A stretch of DNA of 64,000 bases from assembly GCF_002300165.1 (NCBI RefSeq), contig NZ_MLCE01000002.1:131126-195125 (forward strand), in the 5' to 3' direction. Origin of the DNA: Streptomyces sp. Tue6028. GTDB lineage: Bacteria; Actinomycetota; Actinomycetes; Streptomycetales; Streptomycetaceae. Below, one piece after another: positions 17,949 to 26,423 of the stretch. Under the pieces are notes generated by a model, which saw only the letters and a list, made by a program, of their open reading frames with translations, had not been told where the DNA came from and did not search any database. Each line of letters starts with the position of its first letter. Position 1 is the first letter of the stretch. The translations under genes were made by a program, and so were the position numbers.

Positions 17949-18836
17949 ATGCCCGCAGGCCCGATGCACGCCCACGAGGCGCCGCTCGACGACGCACTCG
18001 TCAGACGGCTGCTGGCCGCCCGGTTCCCGCAGTGGGCCGAACTGCCGCTGAAACGCGTCGAGTCGGCCGGGACCGTCAACGCGCTCTACCGGCTCGGCGA
18101 CGACATGGTGGTCCGCCTCCCCCGCATCCCGGCGGGCGCCGACGATGTGGTGAAAGAAGGCATCTGGCTGCCGCGGCTCGCCCCGCTCCTGCCGGTTCCC
18201 GTCCCGGAGATGCTCGCCGTGGGCCCGCCCGGCGAGGACTACCCGTGGTCGTGGGGAGTGCTCCGCTGGCTCGAAGGGGAGCTTCCCACGGTCGGCGCCC
18301 TCGACGACGCGGAGGAACTCGCCCTCGGCCTGGGCCGGTTCGTCGCCGCGATGCGGGACGTCGATCTGCCCGGTGGTCCGCCCGCCTACCGTGGCGGGCC
18401 GCTCGCCACCGTGGACGCCGAGACGCGTACCGCGATCGCCGCACTGCACGGCACGGTCGACACGACGGCCGCGACAGCGGCCTGGGAGGCGGCGCTGGCA
18501 CAGCCGCCGTGGACGGGCCCGCCCGTGTGGGTCCACTCCGACCTCATGCCCATGAACCTGCTCGTCCACCAGGGCCGGCTCTCCGCCGTCCTCGACTTCG
18601 CCACGGTCGGCACGGGCGACCCGGCCTGCGATCTGATCGCCGCCTGGAACCTGCTGCCCGCCTCCACGCGGCCCGCGTTCCGCGACGCGGCGGGCGCCGA
18701 CGACGCCACCTGGGCACGAGGGCGCGGCTGGGCCCTGTCCATGGCTCTCGTCCAACTGCCCTACTACCGCACGACGAACCCCGTGATCGCGGCCAACGCG
18801 GAGCACGTGATCCGCGAGGTGCTCGCCGAGCTCTGA
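17949..18836 (+). CDS. Aminoglycoside phosphotransferase-fold kinase
   Basis: 295 aa. The catalytic loop HSDLMPMNLL and metal-binding LDFATVGTGDPACDL are classic APH/HAK motifs. It phosphorylates a small molecule with ATP. The family includes macrolide and aminoglycoside resistance enzymes and many housekeeping small-molecule kinases, so resistance should not be assumed. ATG 17949 or 17964 is possible. It is monocistronic with a very strong terminator. Confidence 0.88.
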   Translation: MPAGPMHAHEAPLDDALVRRLLAARFPQWAELPLKRVESAGTVNALYRLGDDMVVRLPRIPAGADDVVKEGIWLPRLAPLLPVPVPEMLAVGPPGEDYPWSWGVLRWLEGELPTVGALDDAEELALGLGRFVAAMRDVDLPGGPPAYRGGPLATVDAETRTAIAALHGTVDTTAATAAWEAALAQPPWTGPPVWVHSDLMPMNLLVHQGRLSAVLDFATVGTGDPACDLIAAWNLLPASTRPAFRDAAGADDATWARGRGWALSMALVQLPYYRTTNPVIAANAEHVIREVLAEL

Positions 18837-18856
18837 GGACCGGCCTGCGCGACACC

Positions 18857-18890
18857 GCGCTGCCGCCCGGCCGCGGCCGGGCGGCAGCGC
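18857..18890. terminator. Bidirectional terminator
   Basis: A 16-bp perfect stem, GCGCTGCCGCCCGGCC / GGCCGGGCGGCAGCGC, with a 2-nt loop (effectively a 34-bp palindrome), between the convergent kinase and XRE regulator genes. Confidence 0.85.
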
Positions 18891-18893
18891 CGC

Positions 18894-19736
18894 TCAGGAC
18901 TCCACGAGCGACTGTGTGCCGATCACCCCGAGCAGCGCCATGCGTTCGGCGTCGTCCGTGCCGGGCTCCGCCGTGTAGACCATGATGCGCAGGTCGTCAC
19001 CGGCGACGCTGAGCACGTCGCAGTCCAGCGTCAGCGGACCCACCTGCGGGTGGTCGACGGTCTTCCGCGACGCCTGGTGCCGGCCGACCGCGCCCGAGTC
19101 CCACAGCCCGGCGAACCGTTCGCTCTTCGCCCGCAGTTCCGCGATCAGCCGTGCCAGGCGCTGGTCCGCCGGGTACCGGCTCGCGGTCGCCCTCAGGTCG
19201 GCGACCAGGCCCTCCTCGAAGGCGCGCCGGGCCTCGGGCGTGTAGCGGGCCCGGCTGGCCGGGCCGAGGAAGGCACGCCAGACGCCGTTGCGTTCATGGC
19301 CGCGCCACCCGGAGGGGTCGCCCATCAGGGCCGCGTGCAGAGGGTTGGACAGCAGCAGCGTCCAGGCCGCGTCGTAGACCGCGACGGGCGTCCCGGCCAG
19401 CCGGTCCAGCAGGCGGTGCACGCTCGGCGTGATGCGGGCGGGGACGGCGTCACGGCCCGGTGGCACGAGCCCGGCGACGCGGAAGAGATGCTCGCGCTCG
19501 GCGCCGGACAGCCGCAGCGCCCGGCTCAGCGCCTCGACGACCTGCTCCGACGGGTTGGTCGCCCGGCCCTGTTCGAGGCGGGTGACGTAGTCCACCGAGA
19601 TCCCGGCCAGCAGGGCCAGCTCCTCGCGACGCAGCCCGGCCGCGCGCCGTTGCCCGCCCGCGGGCAGTCCCGCCGCCTGTGGCGGGACGCGGTCGCGCCA
19701 CCGCCGTACCGTGCTCCCGAACTCCGTACTCGCCAT
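18894..19736 (-). CDS. XRE-family regulator with MmyB-like ligand domain
   Basis: 280 aa. N-terminal HTH (about 30-85, GLRREELALLAGISVDYVTR) and a PAS-like MmyB ligand-binding domain (about 105-270; AVYDAAWTLLLSNPLHAALM, VGPLTLDCDVLSVAGDDLRI). MmyB-type regulators commonly sit divergent to a short-chain dehydrogenase that they control, exactly the arrangement here. ATG 19736 is used. Binding to the 13-bp inverted repeat at 19761-19797 is inferred. Confidence 0.9.
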   Translation of the reverse strand: MASTEFGSTVRRWRDRVPPQAAGLPAGGQRRAAGLRREELALLAGISVDYVTRLEQGRATNPSEQVVEALSRALRLSGAEREHLFRVAGLVPPGRDAVPARITPSVHRLLDRLAGTPVAVYDAAWTLLLSNPLHAALMGDPSGWRGHERNGVWRAFLGPASRARYTPEARRAFEEGLVADLRATASRYPADQRLARLIAELRAKSERFAGLWDSGAVGRHQASRKTVDHPQVGPLTLDCDVLSVAGDDLRIMVYTAEPGTDDAERMALLGVIGTQSLVES

Positions 19737-19760
19737 GCCCCCACTGTGCACCGCTTCGCG

Positions 19761-19797
19761 CCCGTCTTCCTGGTACTGGCGGTCCCAGGAAGACGGG
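19761..19797. promoter_or_regulatory. Perfect 13-bp inverted repeat, probable XRE/MmyB operator
   Basis: CCCGTCTTCCTGG-N11-CCAGGAAGACGGG. It lies midway between the XRE regulator (start 19736) and the SDR (start 19838), placed to control both promoters. Confidence 0.75.
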
Positions 19798-19837
19798 ACG
19801 CCTGGCTGACCGCGCCGCCCCGCCGGAGCCTGGAGCC

Positions 19838-20545
19838 ATGACTACGACACTCATCACAGGAGCGAACAAGGGTCTCGGCTTCGAGACCGCCCGCCGGCTC
19901 GTCGCCGCGGGTCACACCGTCTACGTGGGAAGCCGCGACCCGGAGCGCGGGCGGCAGGCCGCCGAGGAGCTGGGGGCACGGGCCGTCGTGATCGACGTGA
20001 CCGACGACGCCTCCGTCACCGCGGCCGCGAAGGCCGTCGAGGCCGACGGCGGACTGGACGTGCTGATCAACAACGCCGGCATCGAAGGGCGCGGCGAGGG
20101 CAACACCGTCATCGGCGCCGCCGACGAGACGGCCGAGACCATGCGGGCCACGTTCGAGACGAACGTCTTCGGCGTGGTGCGCGTCACGCACGCGTTCCTG
20201 CCGCAGCTGCGCCGGTCCGCCGCCCCCGTCGTGGTGAACGTGAGCAGCGGCCTCGGCTCGATGGCCCTGGTCACCGATCCCGACACCCCGGCGTACGGCT
20301 ATCCGGGCATCGCCTACCCGGCGTCGAAGACCACGGTCAACATGATCACCGCCCAGTACGCGAAGGCCTTCCCCGACATCCGGATCAACTGCGTCGAGCC
20401 CGGCTTCACCGCGACCGACCTGAACGGCAACACGGGCACGCAGACCGTCGAGCAGGGCGCCGAGATCATCGTCCGCATGGCGCGGATCGGCTCCGACGGC
20501 CCCACCGGGGGCTACTTCGACGCGTCCGGCCCGGTCCCCTGGTGA
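19838..20545 (+). CDS. Short-chain dehydrogenase/reductase (SDR)
   Basis: 235 aa classical SDR: cofactor motif TGANKGLGFETARRL, NNAG, catalytic Ser (VNVSSGLGSM) and YPASK for the Tyr/Lys pair. It is an NAD(P)H-dependent carbonyl or alcohol oxidoreductase in the cytoplasm; the substrate is unknown. ATG 19838 is 41 bp after the XRE-type inverted repeat and the gene ends in a very long hairpin. Confidence 0.93.
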   Translation: MTTTLITGANKGLGFETARRLVAAGHTVYVGSRDPERGRQAAEELGARAVVIDVTDDASVTAAAKAVEADGGLDVLINNAGIEGRGEGNTVIGAADETAETMRATFETNVFGVVRVTHAFLPQLRRSAAPVVVNVSSGLGSMALVTDPDTPAYGYPGIAYPASKTTVNMITAQYAKAFPDIRINCVEPGFTATDLNGNTGTQTVEQGAEIIVRMARIGSDGPTGGYFDASGPVPW

Positions 20546-20549
20546 GCGG

Positions 20550-20601
20550 GGCGGGCGGGTGGCCGGTCCACTGAGGGAGCCGGACCGGCCTCCCGCCCGC
20601 C
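20550..20601 (+). terminator. Long hairpin terminator after SDR
   Basis: GGCGGGCGGG-t-GGCCGGTCC pairs with GGACCGGCC-t-CCCGCCCGCC: 19 base pairs with one T-T mismatch and a 12-nt loop, starting 4 bp after the stop. Confidence 0.85.
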
Positions 20602-20642
20602 GAGCGGGGCTGTCCGGCCCGGTTCCGGCCCCGGCCTCGGTA

Positions 20643-20658
20643 TGGAACATATTTTCGA
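20643..20658 (+). promoter_or_regulatory. LexA (SOS)-like box overlapping alkB-like promoter
   Basis: TGGAACATATTTTCGA matches the actinobacterial LexA consensus TCGAAC-N4-GTTCGA at 10 of 12 half-site positions. It overlaps the place of a -35 for the -10-like TACGCT at 20668-20673, which lies 6 nt before the ATG, implying a leaderless mRNA. Confidence 0.55.
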
Positions 20659-20679
20659 TTACAGAGGTACGCTGGCCAC

Positions 20680-21309
20680 ATGGCCACGCATCTCCAGGGC
20701 TCGCTCTTCGACCAGACCGACGAGCTCCACCTCGGTCCGTTGGACGGACTGCGCCGCACCGTCCTGGGCGACGGGGCATGGATCGACCTGCTCCCCGGCT
20801 GGCTCGGCGGCGCGGACGCGCTCTTCGCGCGGCTCGCCGCCGAGGTGCCCTGGCGGGCGGAGCGACGGCAGATGTACGAGCAGGTGGTCGACGTACCGCG
20901 ACTGCTCGCCCACTACCGCGCGGACGATCCGCTGCCGCACCCCGTGCTCGACGAGGCGCGGGACGCGCTGTCCGCGCACTACGCCGACGAACTGGGCGAG
21001 CGGTTCACCACGGCCGGCCTCTGCTACTACCGGGACGGCCGCGACAGCGTGGCCTGGCACGGGGACCGGATCGGCCGGGGCGCCCGCGAGGACACCATGG
21101 TGGCGATCCTGTCCGTGGGTGCCCCGCGCGACCTGCTGCTGCGGCCTCGGCACGGGCGGGGAGACACCGTGCGGCGGCCTCTCGGCCACGGCGACCTGAT
21201 CGTGATGGGCGGTTCCTGTCAGCGGACCTGGGAGCACGCCGTCCCCAAGTCGGCGCGCGCCACGGGACCCCGGATCAGTGTGCAGTTCCGCCCCAACGGG
21301 GTGAGCTGA
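20680..21309 (+). CDS. AlkB-like 2-oxoglutarate/Fe(II) dioxygenase
   Basis: 209 aa. The Fe-binding HGD motif in VAWHGDRIG, distal His in CQRTWEHAVPK and 2OG-binding Arg in GPRISVQFRPN match bacterial AlkB-type enzymes that oxidatively remove alkyl lesions from DNA or RNA bases. The gene starts 22 bp after a LexA-like box, which supports a DNA-repair role. The protein begins with a short acidic linker (SLFDQTDEL) usual in actinobacterial AlkB. Confidence 0.9.
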   Translation: MATHLQGSLFDQTDELHLGPLDGLRRTVLGDGAWIDLLPGWLGGADALFARLAAEVPWRAERRQMYEQVVDVPRLLAHYRADDPLPHPVLDEARDALSAHYADELGERFTTAGLCYYRDGRDSVAWHGDRIGRGAREDTMVAILSVGAPRDLLLRPRHGRGDTVRRPLGHGDLIVMGGSCQRTWEHAVPKSARATGPRISVQFRPNGVS

Positions 21310-21345
21310 GCCCGCGGCCGGCGCGAGAGCCGCGGCCGGTGCGGA

Positions 21346-21978
21346 TCACGGCGTGAGCTGGTTCTGCACCGCCGGCGCGTACCGGTCGACGATGTCCTCG
21401 ATCTCCGCGGCGCGCAGGTGCGCACCGCGCGCGATGCCGTACATGACGCCGAGTCCGAGCAGGGTGGCGACGGCGAGTTCGGCGCGCAGGCCCGCGTCGG
21501 GGCCGGTGAGTCGGTCGGCGAGACGGTCGCTGACCTGGGTGCGGAAGTTGGCGCGCAGGATGTCGCCCTGTTCTCCGTGGAGCGGGGCGAAGACGATCCG
21601 CAGGACCGGGTCGGCGCCGCGCAGGGTCTGGCCTTCGAGGAGGTGGCGGACCATGTGGCGGCCGAGGTCCGGCAAAGGCGCGTCCAGCAGGGCCTCGGCG
21701 TCCGACCCAAAGGACATCACGCGGGCGAACAGCGCGTCCTTGTTGCCGAAGTACTTGAGGATCAGCGGCGCGCTCACCCCGGCCCGCTCGGCGACCGCCT
21801 TGAGCGTGATGTCCCCGTGGGCGTGCCGGGCCAGCAGATGGCGGGCGGCGCGGAGGATGGCCGCCTTCGTCGCCTCGGCGTCGCGACGCGGCGCGGGTGT
21901 CCCCGTCACGTCGTCCTCGTGCCGGGCGCCGGCGGGGGACGCCGTGTCGCCGGGGTGCGGGGTGATCACTGTTCTCAT
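21346..21978 (-). CDS. TetR family transcriptional regulator
   Basis: 210 aa. HTH at about 32-80 (ITLKAVAERAGVSAPLILKYF) with a TetR C-terminal domain. Its ATG overlaps the MFS gene stop (ATGA), so it is the second gene of an efflux operon and probably represses it through the tandem repeats at 23450-23490. Confidence 0.9.
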   Translation of the reverse strand: MRTVITPHPGDTASPAGARHEDDVTGTPAPRRDAEATKAAILRAARHLLARHAHGDITLKAVAERAGVSAPLILKYFGNKDALFARVMSFGSDAEALLDAPLPDLGRHMVRHLLEGQTLRGADPVLRIVFAPLHGEQGDILRANFRTQVSDRLADRLTGPDAGLRAELAVATLLGLGVMYGIARGAHLRAAEIEDIVDRYAPAVQNQLTP

Positions 21979-23420
21979 GCTCCTTCGAGGGCCTCGTCAC
22001 GGCGGGCCCCGGTACGGCCGCGGCTGCGCCGGGTGCCGCGGGAGGCGGGGTCGCCGGGTATCGAGAGAGCGGCGGCGCAGGCCACCAGTGCGACCGTACC
22101 CGCCATCACGAAGGCCAGCAGATAGCCGTGCAGCGTGGGCACCGGGGCACCCCCGACGAGGCTCGTGTGATGCACGAGGACGGCGGCGACCGCGGCGCTG
22201 CACACGGCCTGCCCGATGGTGCGCATCAGGACGTTGACGCCGTTGGCGGACGCGGTCTGCCCGGCCGGCACCGCCCGCAGGATCAGGGTGGGCAGGGCGG
22301 AGTAGGCGAGGGTGGTGCCGGTCGCGCAGACCGTGGCGCCCACGATGATCATCCACAGGTCGCGGCTGTCCATGATGCGCAGGAGATAGCCGAAGGCGAT
22401 CACCGCCGTGCCGAGGGCCAGCGTGACGCGCGGGCCCCGGGCCGCCGATATGCGGGCCGAGACGGGCGAGAGCAGCAGCATGGTCACTCCGCCGGGCAGC
22501 AGGCACAGGCCGGTCGCGACGATGGACAGGCCGAGGCCGTAGCCGGTCGCTTCGGGAGCCTGGACCAGCTGCGCCGTCACCAGGGAGTTGCCGTAGAAGG
22601 CGAATCCGGTCAGCAGCGCCGTGATGTGCGGGAGGGCGACGCGCGGCCGGGCGGCCAGCTTCAGGTCGACCAGCGGGCGTTCGGCGCGCAGCTGCTGCCG
22701 GCACCACAGGGCGAGTATCAGGACGCAGCCGACGAAGAGGCCCACGATCCCGGGGCTGGTCCAGCCCCAGGTGCCGCCCTGGGACACGCCGAGGAGGAGG
22801 CACACGAGTCCGGCGGCCAGGCCCAGCGCGCCGAGCGTGTCGAAGCGGCCCGGCTCGCGGACGGGCGACTCGCGCACGGCCCACCAGGCGAGCGCGAGCC
22901 CGAAGGCGCCGAGCGCGGTCGTCGCCCAGAACATGGCGTGCCAGTCGGCGTACTGGACGACGAGCGCGGCGAGCGGCAGTCCGAGCGCGGCGCCGATGCC
23001 CACGGTGGAGCTCATCAGCGCGACCGCGGATCCCGTCTTCGCCGGGGGCAGTTCGTCGCGCAGGATGCTGATCGACAGCGGCACGACGGCGGCCGCCGCG
23101 CCCTGCAGGGCGCGGGCCGCGATGAGGACGCCGATGTCCGACGTGAGGGCGCACAGGAGCGAGCCGACCGTCATGAGCGCCAGGGCCATCAGCAGGACGC
23201 GCCGCTTGCCGTACATGTCTCCCGCACGGCCGAGGACCGGCGTCAGGACGGCTCCGGACAGCAGGGTCGCCGTGACCATCCAGGAGACCGTGCTCGCCGG
23301 GGCACCCGTCAGCCGCGGCAGGCCCGGCAGCAGCGGGACCACCACGGTCTGCATGACGGCCATGAGGATGCCGCCGAAGGCCAGGACGGGGACGGTGAGC
23401 CGGTCCCGCAGGGCTGTCAT
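21975..23420 (-). CDS. MFS drug efflux transporter (DHA2-like)
   Basis: 481 aa with about 14 hydrophobic segments. Motif A is GDMYGKRRVLLMALALM and motif C-like sequence is GIGAALGLPLAALV. It is a proton-driven exporter of the multidrug/antibiotic resistance type. ATG 23420 with GGAG 8 nt upstream is preferred over ATG 23438. It forms an operon with the downstream TetR gene and has two tandem operators 30 bp upstream. Confidence 0.92.
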   Translation of the reverse strand: MTALRDRLTVPVLAFGGILMAVMQTVVVPLLPGLPRLTGAPASTVSWMVTATLLSGAVLTPVLGRAGDMYGKRRVLLMALALMTVGSLLCALTSDIGVLIAARALQGAAAAVVPLSISILRDELPPAKTGSAVALMSSTVGIGAALGLPLAALVVQYADWHAMFWATTALGAFGLALAWWAVRESPVREPGRFDTLGALGLAAGLVCLLLGVSQGGTWGWTSPGIVGLFVGCVLILALWCRQQLRAERPLVDLKLAARPRVALPHITALLTGFAFYGNSLVTAQLVQAPEATGYGLGLSIVATGLCLLPGGVTMLLLSPVSARISAARGPRVTLALGTAVIAFGYLLRIMDSRDLWMIIVGATVCATGTTLAYSALPTLILRAVPAGQTASANGVNVLMRTIGQAVCSAAVAAVLVHHTSLVGGAPVPTLHGYLLAFVMAGTVALVACAAALSIPGDPASRGTRRSRGRTGARRDEALEGA

Positions 23421-23449
23421 GGGTGCTCCAGAAGTCAATGCGGAAACCA

Positions 23450-23490
23450 GGTGAATTCATATTCACCTTATCGGTGAATCATCATTCACC
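23450..23490. promoter_or_regulatory. Two tandem TetR operators upstream of MFS-TetR operon
   Basis: Two 18-bp perfect inverted repeats, each GGTGAAT-N4-ATTCACC, at 23450-23467 and 23473-23490, 23 bp centre to centre. They lie immediately upstream of the MFS start. Confidence 0.8.
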
Positions 23491-23524
23491 CAACCGCGCG
23501 TCCTCCTGGAGACCGCTTCGGCCG

Positions 23525-24727
23525 CTACGGGCGGGAGCGTGACTGCACCGTGCGGGCCACTCGCGGCCCCAGCCAGCGCTTGAAGCGGCGCAGCACTTCC
23601 AGCCGCCCCGCCGCGCGGTCCATGCGGTAGTACAGCTGCGGCGGCACGTAAGGAAGCAGCGGCGAGTGCCGTTGGCCGAGCAGGGCGAACATCTGCGCCG
23701 GTGGGAGGCCGATGTAGCGCGGGAGGTTCTCGTACCACTGGGCGCTGAGACGGGCCGCGCTCTGCACCGGCAGGAGCGCGGACCTGCGCTCCTGCTCGTA
23801 GTGGGCGAGGGCGGACTCCATCTCCGGGTGCTCGCGCAGCGCTCGGGCGAGGCTGATGGCGTCCTCCAGGGCGAGGGTGGTGCCGGCGCCGATCGAGTAG
23901 TGGGTGGTGTGGGCGGCGTCGCCGATCAGGACCAGGTTGCCGTGGTGCCAGGTCCGGTTGACCAGGGTGCGGAAGGTGAGCCACTGGGCGGTGCCGTCGG
24001 CCTGTGCCCGGCCGATCAGCGGGTGTCCGTCCAGCAGGTCGGCGAAGAGCTTCTCCAGGACGGCGAGCCCCTCCGCCTCGTCCGCCCGGTCGAGCCCGAG
24101 ACCGGTCCAGGTCCGCGGGGCGCACTCCACGACACAGGTACTGGCGTCCTCGCCGAACCCGTAGGCGTAGCACCAGATCCACCCGTGGCCGGTCTCGACG
24201 AAGGCGAAGGTGAAGGAGTCGAAGACCTTGGTGGTGCCGAGCCAGATGTAGCGGTTCTGCCCATGGGTGAGTTCGGGGCCGAAGTGCTGGGCGCGGCGGT
24301 CGCGGAGCGTGCTGTTCACGCCGTCTCCGGCGACGACGAGGTGCGCGTCGGGCAGCGGGTCGGCCGGAACCTCGTGCTCGAACTCGACGCGCACGCCGAG
24401 GGTCCGGGCCCGTTCGGCGAGCAGGTCGAGGAGCCGGCGTCGGCCGATGCCGAAGCCTTCGTCGCCGTGGTGCACCGTCGTGCGGTCCCCCACGTGGGCG
24501 ACTCCGTCGCTCCAGCGGACCGATGCCTCGGCGACGGCGCGCGCCGACTCGGGATCGCCGTCGCGGAGTTGGTCCAGCAAGGAGGACCAGTAGGTCACCC
24601 CCCAGCCGTACGTGGATCCGGCCGGGTTCCGCTCGTGGACGGTGATGTCGTGGGACGGGTCCTGGCGCTTCATCAGGATCGAGAAGTACAGGCTGGCGGG
24701 TCCGCCGCCGACGCACGCGATCTTCAC
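23525..24727 (-). CDS. FAD-dependent aromatic monooxygenase (salicylyl-CoA/2-aminobenzoyl-CoA hydroxylase-like)
   Basis: 400 aa. FAD-binding start KIACVGGGPASLYFSILMKR and the second FAD motif LVLIGDAAHTTHYSIGAGTT identify a group A flavoprotein monooxygenase. Overall form (TYGWGVTYW, no C-terminal thioredoxin domain) is closest to SdgC-like CoA-thioester hydroxylases. GTG 24727 with GGGGAG 5 nt upstream is chosen. No CoA ligase or gentisate gene is nearby, so the substrate remains open. Confidence 0.85.
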   Translation of the reverse strand: MKIACVGGGPASLYFSILMKRQDPSHDITVHERNPAGSTYGWGVTYWSSLLDQLRDGDPESARAVAEASVRWSDGVAHVGDRTTVHHGDEGFGIGRRRLLDLLAERARTLGVRVEFEHEVPADPLPDAHLVVAGDGVNSTLRDRRAQHFGPELTHGQNRYIWLGTTKVFDSFTFAFVETGHGWIWCYAYGFGEDASTCVVECAPRTWTGLGLDRADEAEGLAVLEKLFADLLDGHPLIGRAQADGTAQWLTFRTLVNRTWHHGNLVLIGDAAHTTHYSIGAGTTLALEDAISLARALREHPEMESALAHYEQERRSALLPVQSAARLSAQWYENLPRYIGLPPAQMFALLGQRHSPLLPYVPPQLYYRMDRAAGRLEVLRRFKRWLGPRVARTVQSRSRP

Positions 24728-25088
24728 GCGCACTCCCCTTTTGTCGCACAGAGCGGTCGATTGGCCACGAAGAGTAGCAGGAGGCGACATTCCACGGATC
24801 ACGGCGGAACGCGGGCCCGGATCGCGTCAGTCTGTGCGCGTGAGCCGCACCACTCACAGAGGAACGGCGCCGCAAGATCATCGACAGCGGACCCGCGCAC
24901 GGGAGGAATTCCTCCCTCCGGCGACCGCCGGACGCCCCGCACAGCAAGATCATCTTCGTTCAATCTTGCACCGCATGTACGTGATTGTCCTGATCGCAGC
25001 CAACCGACATTCGGCGATTTCTCCCGCTCTTTGACGACCCGATAGGCATAACGGGTCATCTACCGAGCCGATCAACGGAGGAATCCGC
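24728..25088. promoter_or_regulatory. 361-bp gap upstream of melC with palindromes and repeats
   Basis: No gene was seen. Elements: an 11-bp direct repeat GCAAGATCATC at 24872-24882 and 24944-24954; a perfect 16-bp palindrome GGGAGGAATTCCTCCC at 24901-24916; and an inverted repeat GCAAGAT / ATCTTGC (24944-24950, 24963-24969). A TTGACG -35-like box lies at 25031-25036, with GACCCG-N10-CGGGTC at 25036-25057. The last two lie where the melC promoter is expected. Confidence 0.5.
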
Positions 25089-25469
25089 ATGCCGGAACTC
25101 ACTCGTCGCCGCGCCCTCGGTGCCGCGGCAGCTCTCACCGCCGCGGCCGGTGCCGCCGCGGTCACCGCGACCCCGGCGACCGCCGCACCGACGCCGGACC
25201 ATCACCACGGCGGACAGCCCGAGTCCTTCGACGAGGTGTACCGGGGCCGCCGCATACAGGGCCGCCCCGCGACCGGCGGCGGACACCACCACGGCGCCGG
25301 ATACGCCGTGTTCATCGACGGCGTGGAACTGCACGTGATGCAGAACGCCGACGGCAGCTGGATCAGCGTCGTCAGCCACTACGACCCGGTCGCCACCCCG
25401 CGTGCCGCCGCACGCGCCGCGGTCGTCGAGCTCCAGGGCGCTCCGCTGGTCCCCTTCAACGGCAACTGA
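25089..25469 (+). CDS. melC1: Tyrosinase cofactor (copper chaperone / caddie protein)
   Basis: 126 aa. The TAT signal ([12 protein letters not shown]) ends near TPATAA, and the mature region contains His clusters ([16 protein letters not shown]) for copper delivery. MelC1 forms a complex with apo-tyrosinase, loads copper and carries MelC2 out through the TAT system, since MelC2 has no signal of its own. GGAGG precedes ATG 25089. It is followed 32 bp later by melC2. Confidence 0.97.
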   Translation: MPELTRRRALGAAAALTAAAGAAAVTATPATAAPTPDHHHGGQPESFDEVYRGRRIQGRPATGGGHHHGAGYAVFIDGVELHVMQNADGSWISVVSHYDPVATPRAAARAAVVELQGAPLVPFNGN

Positions 25470-25501
25470 ACCACCCGCAAGCAGATCGTGGAGTCCCGCA
25501 C

Positions 25502-26326
25502 ATGACCGTACGCAAGAACCAGGCGAACCTGACCGCAGACGAGAAGCGGCGCTTCGTCGACGCGCTGGTGCAGCTCAAGCGCAGTGGCCGCTACGACGCC
25601 TTCGTGACGACGCACAACGCCTTCATCCTCGGTGACACCGACAACGGCGAACGGACGGGCCACCGTTCACCGTCGTTCCTGCCCTGGCATCGCAGATTCC
25701 TCATCGAGTTCGAGCAGGCGCTGCAGTCCGTGGACGCCTCCGTCGCGCTGCCGTACTGGGACTGGAGCACCGACCGCACGACGCGCTCCTCGCTGTGGGC
25801 GCCCGACTTCCTCGGCGGCACCGGGCGCAGCCTCGACGGACGGGTGACGGACGGCCCGTTCGCGGCCTCCTCGGGCAACTGGCCGATCAACGTACGTGTC
25901 GACAGCCGCACTTATCTGCGCCGCTCGCTCGGCGCCGGTGTGCGGGAGCTGCCCACGCGGGCCGAGGTGGAGTCGGTGCTCGCCATGACGACGTACGACA
26001 TGGCTCCCTGGAACAGTTCCTCGGACGGCTTCCGCAACCACCTCGAAGGCTGGCGCGGCGTCAACCTCCACAACCGGGTGCATGTGTGGGTGGGCGGCCA
26101 GATGGCCACCGGGGTCTCCCCCAACGACCCGGTCTTCTGGCTCCACCACGCCTACATAGACAAGCTGTGGGCGGACTGGCAGCGTCGGCACCCGAACTCC
26201 GGCTATCTGCCGCTCGCCGGCACCCCGAACGTGGTGGACGTGGGGGAGACGATGAAGCCGTGGAACGACGTGCGGCCGTCGGACCTGCTGGACCACACCA
26301 AGTTCTACACGTTCGACACGGCCTGA
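25502..26326 (+). CDS. melC2: Tyrosinase (monophenol monooxygenase)
   Basis: 274 aa, standard for Streptomyces. Copper A ligands are His38, His54 and His63; copper B ligands are His190, His194 and His216, all at canonical positions. It oxidises tyrosine to dopaquinone, giving extracellular melanin. No signal peptide; export depends on MelC1 encoded just upstream. It ends with hairpins at 26326-26347 and 26382-26407. Confidence 0.98.
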   Translation: MTVRKNQANLTADEKRRFVDALVQLKRSGRYDAFVTTHNAFILGDTDNGERTGHRSPSFLPWHRRFLIEFEQALQSVDASVALPYWDWSTDRTTRSSLWAPDFLGGTGRSLDGRVTDGPFAASSGNWPINVRVDSRTYLRRSLGAGVRELPTRAEVESVLAMTTYDMAPWNSSSDGFRNHLEGWRGVNLHNRVHVWVGGQMATGVSPNDPVFWLHHAYIDKLWADWQRRHPNSGYLPLAGTPNVVDVGETMKPWNDVRPSDLLDHTKFYTFDTA

Positions 26327-26381
26327 CCGGGCCCGCTCCGGCCCGGTGGATCACTCCCGCGCTCGCGCGGGACACGCGGCC

Positions 26382-26407
26382 CCGGCCGTCGCCGTCGCGA
26401 CGGCCGG
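26382..26407. terminator. Bidirectional terminator between melC2 and RNase H genes
   Basis: CCGGCCGTCGC / GCGACGGCCGG, an 11-bp perfect stem with a CGTC tetraloop. A smaller 8-bp stem, ACCGGGCC / GGCCCGGT (26326-26347), overlaps the melC2 stop. Confidence 0.8.
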
Positions 26408-26423
26408 TCCGTACTGCCGGGCC

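Noticed and set aside
17949..18836. Antibiotic resistance call for the APH-fold kinase
   Set aside because: Only generic kinase motifs are visible; the family is broad and no resistance context is present.
23525..26326. Flavin monooxygenase as part of the melanin operon
   Set aside because: It is on the opposite strand with a 361-bp regulatory gap, and melC function does not need it.
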